Below are positions 43,891 through 52,648 of a DNA stretch of 64,000 nt, piece after piece (positions within the stretch are counted from its first letter, which is position 1; every line of letters begins with the position of its first letter). The notes beneath the pieces are model-generated. The model had not been told where the DNA came from, searched no databases, and saw only the letters and a list, made by a program, of their open reading frames with translations. The position numbers and the translations under genes are program-made. The stretch spans positions 124,001-188,000 of the forward strand of contig CALUET010000003.1 of assembly GCA_944319745.1 (NCBI GenBank), in the 5' to 3' direction. The DNA comes from an uncultured Phocaeicola sp. GTDB taxonomy: Bacteria > Bacteroidota > Bacteroidia > Bacteroidales > Bacteroidaceae.

Positions 43891-43923
43891 TAAAAAATCC
43901 CACTTCAGGTTAAGAAGCGGGAT
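43891..43923 (-). terminator. Attenuator terminator before pheA
   Basis: In the minus-strand transcript, ATCCCGCTTC (43923-43914) pairs with GAAGTGGGAT (43906-43897; one G-U pair) around a 7-base loop and is followed by a U run at 43897-43892. It stands 19 bases before the pheA start. Its left arm can instead pair over nine bases with GAAGCGGGA (43982-43974) in the leader-peptide coding region, making an antiterminator. Confidence 0.88.
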
Positions 43924-43954
43924 CCGTTATCTGTTTTTTTTATTGTTTCTCGTA

Positions 43955-44044
43955 TTATTGTACACATGCGAACTCCCGCTTCACTTCATTGCTAAAGTAA
44001 AAGTAATAAAAGAAAAAGAAGAAGTATGTAGCAAAAGTCTTCAT
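43955..44044 (-). CDS. Phe/Tyr-rich leader peptide of the aromatic operon attenuator
   Basis: A 29-residue ORF, ATG at 44044 and TAA at 43957-43955. It encodes eleven consecutive aromatic residues at positions 7-17 (Y, five F, YY, F, Y, F) plus Phe4. The second half (S18 to Q29) is ordinary and overlaps the antiterminator arm at codons 21-24. The layout is that of a classical amino acid attenuation leader. Scarcity of charged tRNA-Phe or tRNA-Tyr stalls the ribosome on residues 7-17, leaving the arm at 43982-43974 free to sequester the terminator's left arm. It lies about 20 bases after the predicted transcription start and has no recognisable homologue in my reading. Confidence 0.85.
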   Translation of the reverse strand: MKTFATYFFFFFYYFYFSNEVKREFACVQ

Positions 44045-44072
44045 GTGATATGTAATCTCTTTGTTTCGTTTG

Positions 44073-44102
44073 CAAATGTAATACTTTTCTTGAATAAACA
44101 AG
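44073..44102 (-). promoter_or_regulatory. Promoter of the aromatic amino acid operon
   Basis: On the minus strand there is CTTG (44102-44099), an 18-base spacer and the -7 box TACATTTG (44080-44073), a full TAnnTTTG match. The predicted transcript starts near 44066 and then reads the leader peptide ATG at 44044. The rest of the 43873-44190 gap holds the leader, the attenuator and an A/T-rich stretch before the divergent gene. Confidence 0.65.
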
Positions 44103-44190
44103 AATATTATAATTTTTTTTCTTTTATAATTTTCTTTCGGTGATATATTGTGTTTCTTTGTATTGAATTTGGAAATAAAATGAAACAAAG

Positions 44191-45363
44191 ATGGAGTATA
44201 ATTTTGATAAAGTCATAGACCGTTCGGGTACCGATGCCGAAAAATGGGACGGAATGATGGAGATTTGGGGAAGAAATGATCTGATCCCTTTGTGGGTTGC
44301 CGATATGGATTTGGCAACTCCTCCCTTTATATTGGATGCTTTGAAGAAGCGTTGCGAGCATCCGATTCTGGGATATACGCGAAAGTCTGACGGATATTAT
44401 CATGCCATTATCAATTGGGTGAAGGCGCGTTACGGGATGGATGTGAAAAAAGAATACCTGAATTATGTCCCCGGAATAGTGGCCGGTATAGGAATGGCCA
44501 TCAATGCTTTTACCAATCCGGGCGACAAAATTATGATCATGCCTCCGGTGTATCATCCTTTTGCCTGGTTGATTACGCGTAATCATAGGCGTCTGGTTGA
44601 ATGTCCGTTGCAATTGACAGACGGACATTACCGCATGAATCTGGAGTTGTTCCGCCGTAAGATCAAAGGCATCCGCCTGTTCATTTTATGCAATCCTCAC
44701 AATCCGGGAGGCGTAGTGTGGGGGCGTGAGGAACTGGAGGCGATAGCGAATATTTGTGCAGACGACAATGTTATCGTACTTTCGGACGAGATTCATGCCG
44801 ACTTGACGCTGCCCCCTTATCGGTTTCTTCCTTTTGCGATGGTGTCGGAAAAGGCGCGGAACAACTCGGTTACGTTCATGTCTCCCAGCAAAGCCTTCAA
44901 TATGGCAGGTCTTGCGGCGTCTCATACCATTATATATAATAAGGGGTTACGTGAACGTTTCAGCGCTTATCTGGAGGCGGGCGAGCTGAATATGGGCCAT
45001 TTGTTTGCCTTCCCTGCGGTGGAGGCCGCTTATTCCAATGGAACGGAATGGCTCGATCAGTGCATTTCTTATTTGCAGGGGAACATTGACTACGTGATTG
45101 ATTACTTGAAAGAACACATGCCTTTGATAAAACCCATGCGGCCGATGGCTTCTTATCTGATATGGTTAGACTGCAGGGCGCTGGGGCTGTCGCAAAAAGA
45201 GCTCAATGAACTTTTCGTAGAAAAGGCGCATTTGGCCTTAAACGACGGGGAAATGTTTGGAAAAGAAGGGCAGGGGTTCATGCGGATGAACATAGGTTGT
45301 CCGCGTTCCGTGCTGGTGAAGGCGATGCAGCAATTGGAAGAAGCATATCGGATGTTTAGATAA
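44191..45363 (+). CDS. MalY/PatB-type aminotransferase / cystathionine beta-lyase
   Basis: A 390-residue PLP enzyme of the MalY/PatB group. The N-terminus (RSGTDAEKWD) and IPLWVADMDLATPPFILDAL are hallmarks of the group. PLP-site residues are NPHNPGG at 168-174, Asp199 in SDEIH, and the Schiff-base Lys234 in SPSKAFNMAG. Members act as C-S beta-lyases on cystathionine or cysteine conjugates and can transaminate. It is divergent from the aromatic operon and separated from it by the attenuator region. It is followed by a 12-base-pair terminator-like stem. Confidence 0.9.
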   Translation: MEYNFDKVIDRSGTDAEKWDGMMEIWGRNDLIPLWVADMDLATPPFILDALKKRCEHPILGYTRKSDGYYHAIINWVKARYGMDVKKEYLNYVPGIVAGIGMAINAFTNPGDKIMIMPPVYHPFAWLITRNHRRLVECPLQLTDGHYRMNLELFRRKIKGIRLFILCNPHNPGGVVWGREELEAIANICADDNVIVLSDEIHADLTLPPYRFLPFAMVSEKARNNSVTFMSPSKAFNMAGLAASHTIIYNKGLRERFSAYLEAGELNMGHLFAFPAVEAAYSNGTEWLDQCISYLQGNIDYVIDYLKEHMPLIKPMRPMASYLIWLDCRALGLSQKELNELFVEKAHLALNDGEMFGKEGQGFMRMNIGCPRSVLVKAMQQLEEAYRMFR

Positions 45364-45369
45364 AACAAA

Positions 45370-45430
45370 GAACGTATCGCCCGTGAAGAGAGATATCTTT
45401 TCGAGGCGATACGTTCGATTTGGTGTTTTT
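45370..45430 (+). terminator. Terminator-like hairpin between convergent genes
   Basis: GAACGTATCGCC (45370-45381) pairs perfectly with GGCGATACGTTC (45405-45416) around a 23-base loop. A T-rich tail (GATTTGGTGTTTTT) follows on the plus strand. The neighbouring genes end on either side, so it may serve both. Confidence 0.7.
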
Positions 45431-45452
45431 CAGGGTATATATACTTGGAGCT

Positions 45453-46322
45453 TTAAAAAGAAGCTGTAATCATAACCGGGAAGTGATCGGATGGAAAGTG
45501 TCCGTATTGCTGCTCGTTTAGTACACCGTACCGCAAAACTTTGATTTGAGACGTTACCCAAATGTAGTCAATGCGGCTGTTCATTGCAGAAGACATCCGA
45601 AATCCGTTGCTTGTTCCAACCGTTCCGTAAGGAGGTTGTTCGGTAATTTGGTAAGAATCTTTCAGCATCCCGTCGGAAGCGAGTATCTGTATTGGCTCAT
45701 CTGTCGGGCGTGCATTGAAGTCTCCGGTGGCAATAACATAACTGTTTTCTCCCGCGATTTCTTTTATTTTCCTGAGCAGTAAGAGAGAAGATTCTTTTCT
45801 TGCAACCTTTCCTTGGTGATCATAGTGGGAATTAAACAGGAAGAATGTCTTCCCGCTTGCCTTGTCTTTAAACTGTCCCCAGGAACATATCCGGTTACAG
45901 CACGTGGCGTCCCATCCTTTTCCCGGTGTGTCGGGAGTCTCGGAATACCAGAAATTCCCCTGTTTCAACACTTCGAACCGGTCTGTTTTATAGAATATGG
46001 CAGAGTGTTCGCCGCCATCTTTTCCGTCATCTCTTCCCGCTCCGATGTAGGCATAATTGCCCAATTCGAGAATACCTTCCAATTGATGTTTGAAACCTTC
46101 TTGAGTTCCGAAGATATCGAAGTCGTGGAATCGTATCAATCCCTTAACCATTTCTTTACGATGAGGCCATGCATCGGCACTATCGTTGGGATTGTCTTGT
46201 CGCAAGTTGAACGTTGCGATATTTATAACAGGCTCGTTTGCCTGTTTCGTTCCTGGTGAACATGCCTGAAGAATGCCGGCAATTATCAGGAACGAAAGGT
46301 AAAACATGCGAAATGATTTCAT
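45453..46322 (-). CDS. Endonuclease/exonuclease/phosphatase-family lipoprotein
   Basis: A 289-residue predicted lipoprotein (lipobox ending Cys21, ILQAC) with the DNase I-like fold. Catalytic residues are all readable: ATFNLR (Asn), TQEG (Glu), FNSHYDHQG (His/Asp), TGDFNARP (Asp/Asn), RIDYIW (Asp) and SDHFPV (terminal Asp-His). This fold cleaves phosphodiesters or phosphomonoesters, with substrates ranging from DNA to phospholipids and inositol phosphates. As a lipoprotein beside SusC/SusD it may process a phosphorylated ligand at the cell surface. It lies 31 bases after the SusD gene. Confidence 0.88.
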   Translation of the reverse strand: MKSFRMFYLSFLIIAGILQACSPGTKQANEPVINIATFNLRQDNPNDSADAWPHRKEMVKGLIRFHDFDIFGTQEGFKHQLEGILELGNYAYIGAGRDDGKDGGEHSAIFYKTDRFEVLKQGNFWYSETPDTPGKGWDATCCNRICSWGQFKDKASGKTFFLFNSHYDHQGKVARKESSLLLLRKIKEIAGENSYVIATGDFNARPTDEPIQILASDGMLKDSYQITEQPPYGTVGTSNGFRMSSAMNSRIDYIWVTSQIKVLRYGVLNEQQYGHFPSDHFPVMITASF

Positions 46323-46353
46323 AATTTTTTGTGTTTTGTTTAATTGTTCCGAA

Positions 46354-48132
46354 TTAATTCCAGTTAGGGTTCTGCCCTAAGTTCGGGTTTAAGTTGGTAG
46401 CCGATTTCGGTATCGGGTAGTAATACTGGCGGTCGTCATCGTACCATATACGTTCGCTATCGTTGCTGTACCACGTAAGATTACCGGAATCAGTGCCTGT
46501 CAATCCCTGTTTTATGTTGTCTCCTATTTGGATGGGAGTACATGATGCAGGTAAACCTTCGGGTTTTTCGTCTCGATAGAATATGACATCTGTCGTTCCG
46601 TTATGGTCTAAATCCATTTGAACATTCAGTTCCGGCACATAAATGCCCGTCCACTCCATTTCCATCAGTTCTCCGCGTTTCCAACGTTTCAGGTCGGTGA
46701 AACGGAAACCTTCCAGCGCCAGTTCCACGGAACGTTCGCGGCGTACTTCAAGAATAACGGGATCGTTGATGTCGGGGAAGTAGGTCTGCTGGATATATGG
46801 ATCCACCTTTGTCGGTTTTGATGTTGTTCCTCCGGTGATTCCGGCGCGTTCTCTCAATTGGCCTATCGTATTCTTCCAGTCTTCGTCTGTCAGCGTTCCG
46901 AGTTCAGCTTTAGCCTCTGCATAGTTCAACAATACCTCAGCATAGCGGAAAAGCGGTATTGCATTGGTGTTTAAGGCGCCGGAGTTATACTGCTCACTAT
47001 CCAATGTATATTTGATAGGCTGGTAGCCCGTGTATGAATAGCCGTTGAAGTTTGGGGCAACTTCTACGCCGTCTACCTTGTATCCCGGGGTACGAATTGT
47101 CTGAGACAAACGCGTGTCCCGGTTCTGGCATTCCTCGTAAAATTCTATTTTCTCGTGGTCGGGTTTGTCGGTAAAAGGCGTTCCGTCGGTCATAAGAAAC
47201 AGATTTATGAACGGACGAATCATGCTGAAACGCGGGCCGTATGTGCCTGAAGTCCACCACCAGTTGGCAGAACCTAATACGCCTAACTTTTCGTCTGCAC
47301 AACTTGCCAGCATTACTTCAGACGTAATGGGCGTATCGCTTATAAATAAGGCACGGAAGGATGCATCGACACCTTCGGCGGTGTAAAGCGAGTGTCCGCT
47401 TTCTTTCATTACCACATCGGCTGCTTTGTAAGCTTCTTCCAGCCATTTATTGGCAGTCGATGTCAGGTTTAGTTCTGTATGGTATTTTCTGAAAGTCCCT
47501 TCAAACAGGCAAATTCTTGATTTAAGGGCGTAGGCTACCCATTTTGTAACCAGTGATCCTGTTGCATCCGATGTTTGTGTAATATTTTTGCACGCAAAGT
47601 CCAGATCTTCCAATACGTGATCCATTACAACCGTACGCGAGTCGCGCGGAGCATAAAGCTCGGGAGAGTCTACATCCAACGGATGATCTATCCAAGGAAC
47701 ATCGCCGAAACGAACCACTTTATTGTAATAAAAGTATGCCCGGAAGAAGCGTGCCAAACCGATATAATGGTTTCTTACCTCTAAGCTGACAGCCTCGTCC
47801 GTACAGTTTTCTATGAAGTAATTGATATTTCTCAGGTCTCCCCAGCTCCATCCGCTGCTTTTTGTTGACGAATAAGCGTCTTTTCTGATGAAATCATTGT
47901 AATTGCTTACGGCTCCGTAATCGCACATTTCATCTTGTTTGTACCCGTCGGTTACAGAGGGGAGCATGTTGTAGAAAGAATAAGAATACGTTTTCAAACC
48001 TGATTCCGTGCTGAATATGGCATCTTTGTCTACGGAAGATTTTGGCATCTCATCCATAGAACATGCTGAAAAAACAGCACAGATGGAAATTGTAATGAAT
48101 GGTTTTATGATAGATCTCATATTATTTCTCAT
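46354..48132 (-). CDS. SusD/RagB-family nutrient-binding lipoprotein
   Basis: A 592-residue protein with lipobox Cys24 (VFSAC; the in-frame Met five codons in is an alternative start). It has SusD-family features: an N-terminal TPR-rich helical part (VRFGDVPWIDHPLDVDSPELYAPRDSRTVVMDHVLEDLDFA) and a C-terminal section with PLFRYAEVLLNYAEAKAELG and RRERSVELALEGFRFTDLKRW, closing NPNLGQNPNWN. It caps the SusC transporter encoded just upstream (13-base gap) and binds the ligand on the cell surface. The ligand is not indicated by the sequence. Confidence 0.94.
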   Translation of the reverse strand: MRNNMRSIIKPFITISICAVFSACSMDEMPKSSVDKDAIFSTESGLKTYSYSFYNMLPSVTDGYKQDEMCDYGAVSNYNDFIRKDAYSSTKSSGWSWGDLRNINYFIENCTDEAVSLEVRNHYIGLARFFRAYFYYNKVVRFGDVPWIDHPLDVDSPELYAPRDSRTVVMDHVLEDLDFACKNITQTSDATGSLVTKWVAYALKSRICLFEGTFRKYHTELNLTSTANKWLEEAYKAADVVMKESGHSLYTAEGVDASFRALFISDTPITSEVMLASCADEKLGVLGSANWWWTSGTYGPRFSMIRPFINLFLMTDGTPFTDKPDHEKIEFYEECQNRDTRLSQTIRTPGYKVDGVEVAPNFNGYSYTGYQPIKYTLDSEQYNSGALNTNAIPLFRYAEVLLNYAEAKAELGTLTDEDWKNTIGQLRERAGITGGTTSKPTKVDPYIQQTYFPDINDPVILEVRRERSVELALEGFRFTDLKRWKRGELMEMEWTGIYVPELNVQMDLDHNGTTDVIFYRDEKPEGLPASCTPIQIGDNIKQGLTGTDSGNLTWYSNDSERIWYDDDRQYYYPIPKSATNLNPNLGQNPNWN

Positions 48133-48144
48133 TTAAATTGGTTG

Positions 48145-51100
48145 TTAGAATGTTAAAGAAACGCCCAGACTGACACTCTTCATCTGCGGATAGCTGTTAC
48201 CGTCTCCGCTTCCTCCGTCGGTAATGTCAGGATCGGAACCGTAAATGTTCGTCACGTCCAAATCTCTTGTGTGCTTGTACAGCGGAGACCAACACCATAA
48301 GTTCTCTGCAGAAATGTAAATTCTTGCCTTTTGTAATTTGACTTTTGAAATAACTGATTCGGGGATGTTGTATCCGAATTGCAGGTTTTTCAGTCTGATG
48401 TAAGCAACATTTTGCAAATAACGGGTTTGCGGAGTGCTTTTCAACGAGCTGTTATATCCGGCATATCGCGGCAGATAAGCGTCGGGATTGCTTTCTGTCC
48501 AGTAATTTCCCATGTGCCATTTGGGCAAATTATTGTACGGTCTGTTGTATTGTCCCCAGAAGATACATTCACTGCTCGGGTACCAATCCTGCTTTCCAAC
48601 GCCTTGGAAGAAGATAGAGAAGAAGAAGTTATTCCAATCGGCGCTCGCGTTCAGACCGTAAGTATAACGGGGAAGTTCGTTACCGATGATGGTCTTGTCG
48701 CCATGATCTGCCAGTGTATTGTTCCCATCGTCAATATAACCGCTGTCATCCAGGTCTTTCAATTTTACATCGCCCGGATAAACCGTACCGTTTGTTGAGG
48801 ATTTTATGTAAGATTGATCGGCATGCTGCCTTATTTCTTCTTCACTTTGGAATAAACCTTCTGTTATATATCCCCATATTTCACCGACTCTCTGTCCTTC
48901 ATAATAATCGGAAAGTTTTCCATCCTGGTTGTTGTATCGGTCGATTGTTGCAATATAATCGGCTAAAGTACCGCGAATTTCATACTTGAAAGGCTTGCTT
49001 GCCAACTGGAATTCATCGCGCCAGGTCAGGGTAATTTCCCATCCTTTTGTGGTAAGGTCTGCGTAGTTTCCTTTAGGAGATGTCGCTCCGAATACATCAG
49101 GAAGCGTCGGACCTTTGGTATACATGTCGGTCGTCTTACGGATATAATAGTCGCCTGAGAAGCGAAGACGTCCTTTCAGCATGCCAAAATCGAGACCGAT
49201 GTCGGTGGTTGTTGCCGTCTCCCAAGTCAAACCGTTCGGAATTACTCCGGGAGCCTGTGTATATTTGTTCTTAAGCCCGTTAAGAACTCGTCCGGAGGTG
49301 CTGATGTTTAATAATTCCATGTAGCTGTACGGACTGATATTTCCGTTTCCGAGAGAACCATAAGAGGCACGAATTTTTATATCGGAGAATATTTCCGGCT
49401 TAACTTTCCAGAAAGGTTCTTCAGAAAGACGCCATCCTCCGGAAATTGATGGGAAGAAAGCCCATTGTTGATCGGTAGGAAATTTTGAAGAGCCGTCGTA
49501 ACGTCCGTTGACTTCCACCAGGTAACGGTTGTCGAATGCGTAGTTTAGTCGGAAGAATGCGCCGGCAATTTTCCATTTGTTGTACGAACCTGAAGTGGTT
49601 ATTGCGTCTCCTAAAGCTAAATTAATGTTTTCGGAGTCTTCCAATAAAAGCCCGTTTCTCAGAACAGTCAGGGCATTGTAGGTAGATTGTTCGTAATTAT
49701 ATCCGAGCATGCCCTTGAAGTAATGCACCTTATTAAAGGTATCTTCATAATCTGCATAGATATTGGTTGCGAGATATTTGGTCTCATTTCTATATTCTTG
49801 CAGGTCGTTGTATTTGGTCGACAGCATTGTGATGACACCTTCTTGGGTACTGTAAGGCACGGGGACGCGCTTCTGTGTCTGACTTTGATCCGTGTTTCTG
49901 AATGTAAAGTCTCCTTTTATGTGCAACTTGTTGTTGAGGAACGATGCGGTGAATCCCGTTGTATTTCTTAAAATCCGCTTGTTTGTGTCGATACCGTTCT
50001 TGCCGTAAATAAAATCTCCGAGGGTAAATGCGGCAGAATGTGTAAATGTTCCGTCGGGATTATAGATAGGAGCACTGGGATGGCCCTCGTCTGACAAGTT
50101 ACGCCAAATGGATCCTCCTTCTCCAACATTGATAGGATTGTGGTAATCCATGTTGGAAAATTCCATATTGTTCTCGATCTTTAACCAGTTGAAAACCTGA
50201 ATTGAGCCTTTAGCACGCAGGTTCAAGGTCTTATACTTATCGGTGTTATATTTAAACAAACCGTTGTAATCGTAGAAACGTCCTGAAATGTAATAATTCA
50301 GCTTGCCGTTGTTTCCGCTGACAGACAGGTTATGGTCTTGAGCGAACGTGCTGTTTTTGTACAGTTCCTCGTACCAGTCTGTATTACCATAATAGATCCA
50401 TTTGCCGGAAGGATCGCGATCCCATTCCGAAGTAATGCCGGCTTCTTTGCGTTTCCGGAATTCTTCCAACCAGCTCAACGAGAACTCTTGTGTCTTATTT
50501 ATGTTTTTCGGATCGGCCGAATAGTTATTCCATGCGTGATAAGCCTCGTAAAAATGGCTGGCATATTCGTATCCGTCGGTTACGAAATCGGGAATAGTTA
50601 CCGGTTTTTGGAAGGAGAAGTTTCCGGTATAATTAATGGAAGTCTTGTCTTTGGTGGGATCTTTGGTGGTAATCAATACGACTCCGAATGTACCTCTTGC
50701 TCCGTAGATGGCGGAAGAAGCCGCATCTTTCAGGACAGATATCGTGGCGATGTCGCTCGGATTAAGCATTGATGGATCACCTTCCACGCCGTCGATAAGA
50801 ACCAAGGCGTTACCTCCTTGTCCGATGGACGTCGTTCCCCGGACATTAAAACTGGCAGTTCGTGTCGGTTTACCGTCGGTGATACTCAAATTGAGGTTCG
50901 GGATTGCACCTTGTAGTGCTTGTGTGACGTTCGGAACAGAACGGTTTTCGAAAACTTCCTCACCAACTTGTTCTACCGCACCGGTCAGGTTTATCTTCTT
51001 TTGTGTACCGTATCCTACAACAACAACCTCATTCAGTGAACGGGTGTCTTCCTTCAATACGATGTTCAGTGTCTTGTTTTCCGTTATGGTTATGTGTTGC

Positions 51101-51396
51101 GTGATATAACCGATGTAAGAGATTTGCAAATCTGCATTAGGGCTTACTTGCAAAACGAATTTTCCGTCCAAGTCGGAGATCACACCGTTTTGTGTGCCTT
51201 TCTCCATAATGTTCGCTCCGATGATTGCCAATCCGTTACCATCGGTTATCGTCCCTTTGACGGTTAATTTACTTTCCTGCAGGAAAACATTTGTTTCATT
51301 TGCTCCGAATGCTAGGTTTATTGTTGGACTTCCCCACAATAAACCTGTCATGCAGAACAATCCTGTTACCTTAAACAATTTGTTTTTTACCTTCAT
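48145..51396 (-). CDS. SusC/RagA-family TonB-dependent outer-membrane transporter
   Basis: A 1083-residue transporter with an extended signal region (about 1-33). A carboxypeptidase-regulatory beta-sandwich covers ~43-115 (KLTVKGTITDGNGLAIIGANI). The plug domain includes the SusC hallmark LNEVVVVGYGTQKK near 120-135 and ASSAIYGARGTFGVVLITTK, and a 22-stranded barrel ends in SVSLGVSLTF. No STN domain is present, so signalling through an anti-sigma factor is unlikely. With the SusD partner it imports a glycan, peptide or other macromolecule. No glycoside hydrolase or sensor is encoded in the same unit. Confidence 0.95.
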   Translation of the reverse strand: MKVKNKLFKVTGLFCMTGLLWGSPTINLAFGANETNVFLQESKLTVKGTITDGNGLAIIGANIMEKGTQNGVISDLDGKFVLQVSPNADLQISYIGYITQHITITENKTLNIVLKEDTRSLNEVVVVGYGTQKKINLTGAVEQVGEEVFENRSVPNVTQALQGAIPNLNLSITDGKPTRTASFNVRGTTSIGQGGNALVLIDGVEGDPSMLNPSDIATISVLKDAASSAIYGARGTFGVVLITTKDPTKDKTSINYTGNFSFQKPVTIPDFVTDGYEYASHFYEAYHAWNNYSADPKNINKTQEFSLSWLEEFRKRKEAGITSEWDRDPSGKWIYYGNTDWYEELYKNSTFAQDHNLSVSGNNGKLNYYISGRFYDYNGLFKYNTDKYKTLNLRAKGSIQVFNWLKIENNMEFSNMDYHNPINVGEGGSIWRNLSDEGHPSAPIYNPDGTFTHSAAFTLGDFIYGKNGIDTNKRILRNTTGFTASFLNNKLHIKGDFTFRNTDQSQTQKRVPVPYSTQEGVITMLSTKYNDLQEYRNETKYLATNIYADYEDTFNKVHYFKGMLGYNYEQSTYNALTVLRNGLLLEDSENINLALGDAITTSGSYNKWKIAGAFFRLNYAFDNRYLVEVNGRYDGSSKFPTDQQWAFFPSISGGWRLSEEPFWKVKPEIFSDIKIRASYGSLGNGNISPYSYMELLNISTSGRVLNGLKNKYTQAPGVIPNGLTWETATTTDIGLDFGMLKGRLRFSGDYYIRKTTDMYTKGPTLPDVFGATSPKGNYADLTTKGWEITLTWRDEFQLASKPFKYEIRGTLADYIATIDRYNNQDGKLSDYYEGQRVGEIWGYITEGLFQSEEEIRQHADQSYIKSSTNGTVYPGDVKLKDLDDSGYIDDGNNTLADHGDKTIIGNELPRYTYGLNASADWNNFFFSIFFQGVGKQDWYPSSECIFWGQYNRPYNNLPKWHMGNYWTESNPDAYLPRYAGYNSSLKSTPQTRYLQNVAYIRLKNLQFGYNIPESVISKVKLQKARIYISAENLWCWSPLYKHTRDLDVTNIYGSDPDITDGGSGDGNSYPQMKSVSLGVSLTF

Positions 51397-51499
51397 AATT
51401 TACTTTAGTTTATGATTTGTTCTTTAGACACTGCAAAAGAACACTACGTAAATTATGAAGAAGTTAAAGACGAATTACAATATATTTCACATTTGATTA

Positions 51500-51507
51500 C
51501 AAATTTA
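51500..51507 (-). promoter_or_regulatory. Predicted -7 box of the SusC/SusD operon
   Basis: TAAATTTG on the minus strand matches TAnnTTTG, about 105 bases upstream of the susC-like start codon. The -33 region is poor. The long leader would allow post-transcriptional control, as seen for other SusC genes. Confidence 0.4.
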
Positions 51508-51550
51508 TGACAAAATTTGTTTCTATTGCGGAAAGAATGTTATACAAAAC

Positions 51551-52486
51551 TTATGCTTCCGGTTTCGGATAGTTATGGAATTCTCCGGAAAGTTTCTGGC
51601 TTTCGGGAGAGAGTTCAAGTGCTTTTTTCATGTCTTTTACCGATTCGTCTTTCTCTCCGTTTAACAGTTTTGCCCGTCCCCGTTCGCGATATATTGCGGC
51701 ATTGTCGGGGATGAGTTCGATCGCTTCATTGTATGTTGCAATGGCATTGTTGAAGTCTTTTTGTTTAAGCAGCAGTTCGCCTTTCAGCAAATAACTTTTT
51801 TCATTGAAGGGATTAAGAGCAATTACCCGATCAAAGCAGTCGATGGCTTCTTTTATGTTTCCCTGCGATGCTTCTATTTTTCCTTTAAGGAGGAGGGCAT
51901 CTTCTTCGTCGGGATCACGTGAGAGTACTTGTGTTATGTCGTTTGCGGCTTCTTGAATTTGTTGCATGTCCCATAAAACTTCTGCTCTGAGCAGGTATGC
52001 TTTTGTATAACTTTCGTCTTGTGCGATGGCTTTTGTCAGCATGACGATGGCTTGAAGTTCGTTTTTCAGGCAATGTTCGGCCTTGCCTGCAAGTAGGTAA
52101 GCCGTGGCGTTATTACTGTCTTGTCCCAATATCTTGTTGCAAACGTTGCGCATTTCTTCGTAGTTTCCCTCCATGTAGCAAACGTTAGCCAGCGATAATA
52201 ATGCTTTAATGTTTGCGGGATCTTTCTCGGTCAGACGGCTCAGGGTCGAATGTGCATTTCCTGTGTCGCCTATATTCAGGTAGGCGTTCGCCAGCAGTTC
52301 CAGCGTTTCGTTGTCTTCATTTAGGGCAATAGCCTGGGTGAAACATTTGATGGCATAGGGGATTTGCTTCATGTTTTGGGCGCGGATCCCGTCGTATTTC
52401 AGTATTTCGAAGTTCTTCTTTTCCTGTTTCTTTTGTTGAGCTTGGTCGGACTCTTTCCCGCCAAACAGTGATGATAATAAACCCAT
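51551..52486 (-). CDS. Tetratricopeptide repeat protein
   Basis: A 311-residue protein with about seven tandem TPR motifs from residue ~35 to the end (for example AIALNEDNETLELLANAYLNIGDTGNAHSTL, KAIAQDESYTKAYLLRAEVLWDMQ, RVIALNPFNEKSYLLKGELLL, EAIELIPDNAAIYRERGRAKL). The N-terminal 30 residues are charged and follow a GLLSSLFGGKE start. No signal peptide is apparent, so it may be cytoplasmic. TPR proteins act as scaffolds; its partner is unknown. It is monocistronic with a promoter at 52515-52522 and is not obviously linked to the SusC/SusD locus. Confidence 0.88.
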   Translation of the reverse strand: MGLLSSLFGGKESDQAQQKKQEKKNFEILKYDGIRAQNMKQIPYAIKCFTQAIALNEDNETLELLANAYLNIGDTGNAHSTLSRLTEKDPANIKALLSLANVCYMEGNYEEMRNVCNKILGQDSNNATAYLLAGKAEHCLKNELQAIVMLTKAIAQDESYTKAYLLRAEVLWDMQQIQEAANDITQVLSRDPDEEDALLLKGKIEASQGNIKEAIDCFDRVIALNPFNEKSYLLKGELLLKQKDFNNAIATYNEAIELIPDNAAIYRERGRAKLLNGEKDESVKDMKKALELSPESQKLSGEFHNYPKPEA

Positions 52487-52514
52487 TTTCTTGTCTCTTA
52501 GCTATTAAACAATG

Positions 52515-52522
52515 CAAATATA
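52515..52522 (-). promoter_or_regulatory. Predicted -7 box of the TPR gene
   Basis: TATATTTG on the minus strand matches TAnnTTTG, about 30 bases from the start codon. A divergent -7 box for the next gene lies 35 bases away. Confidence 0.5.
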
Positions 52523-52556
52523 CAGAGAAAAAACATAAGTCTTAAGGGAAAATTTG

Positions 52557-52564
52557 TAAGTTTG
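52557..52564 (+). promoter_or_regulatory. Predicted -7 box of the TapB-like gene
   Basis: TAAGTTTG on the plus strand matches TAnnTTTG, about 85 bases upstream of the start at 52649. Confidence 0.45.
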
Positions 52565-52648
52565 CATCATTCTTTTACAGAGAAGCAGGCGGGAACGCTT
52601 GTGCGGGGTGGGGATATATGATTTAGAAAACTACAATAATACGGAATT

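Noticed and set aside
43880..44143. 87-codon plus-strand open frame across the aromatic operon leader
   Set aside because: It is the shadow of the Phe/Tyr leader peptide and attenuator on the opposite strand and has no promoter or family.
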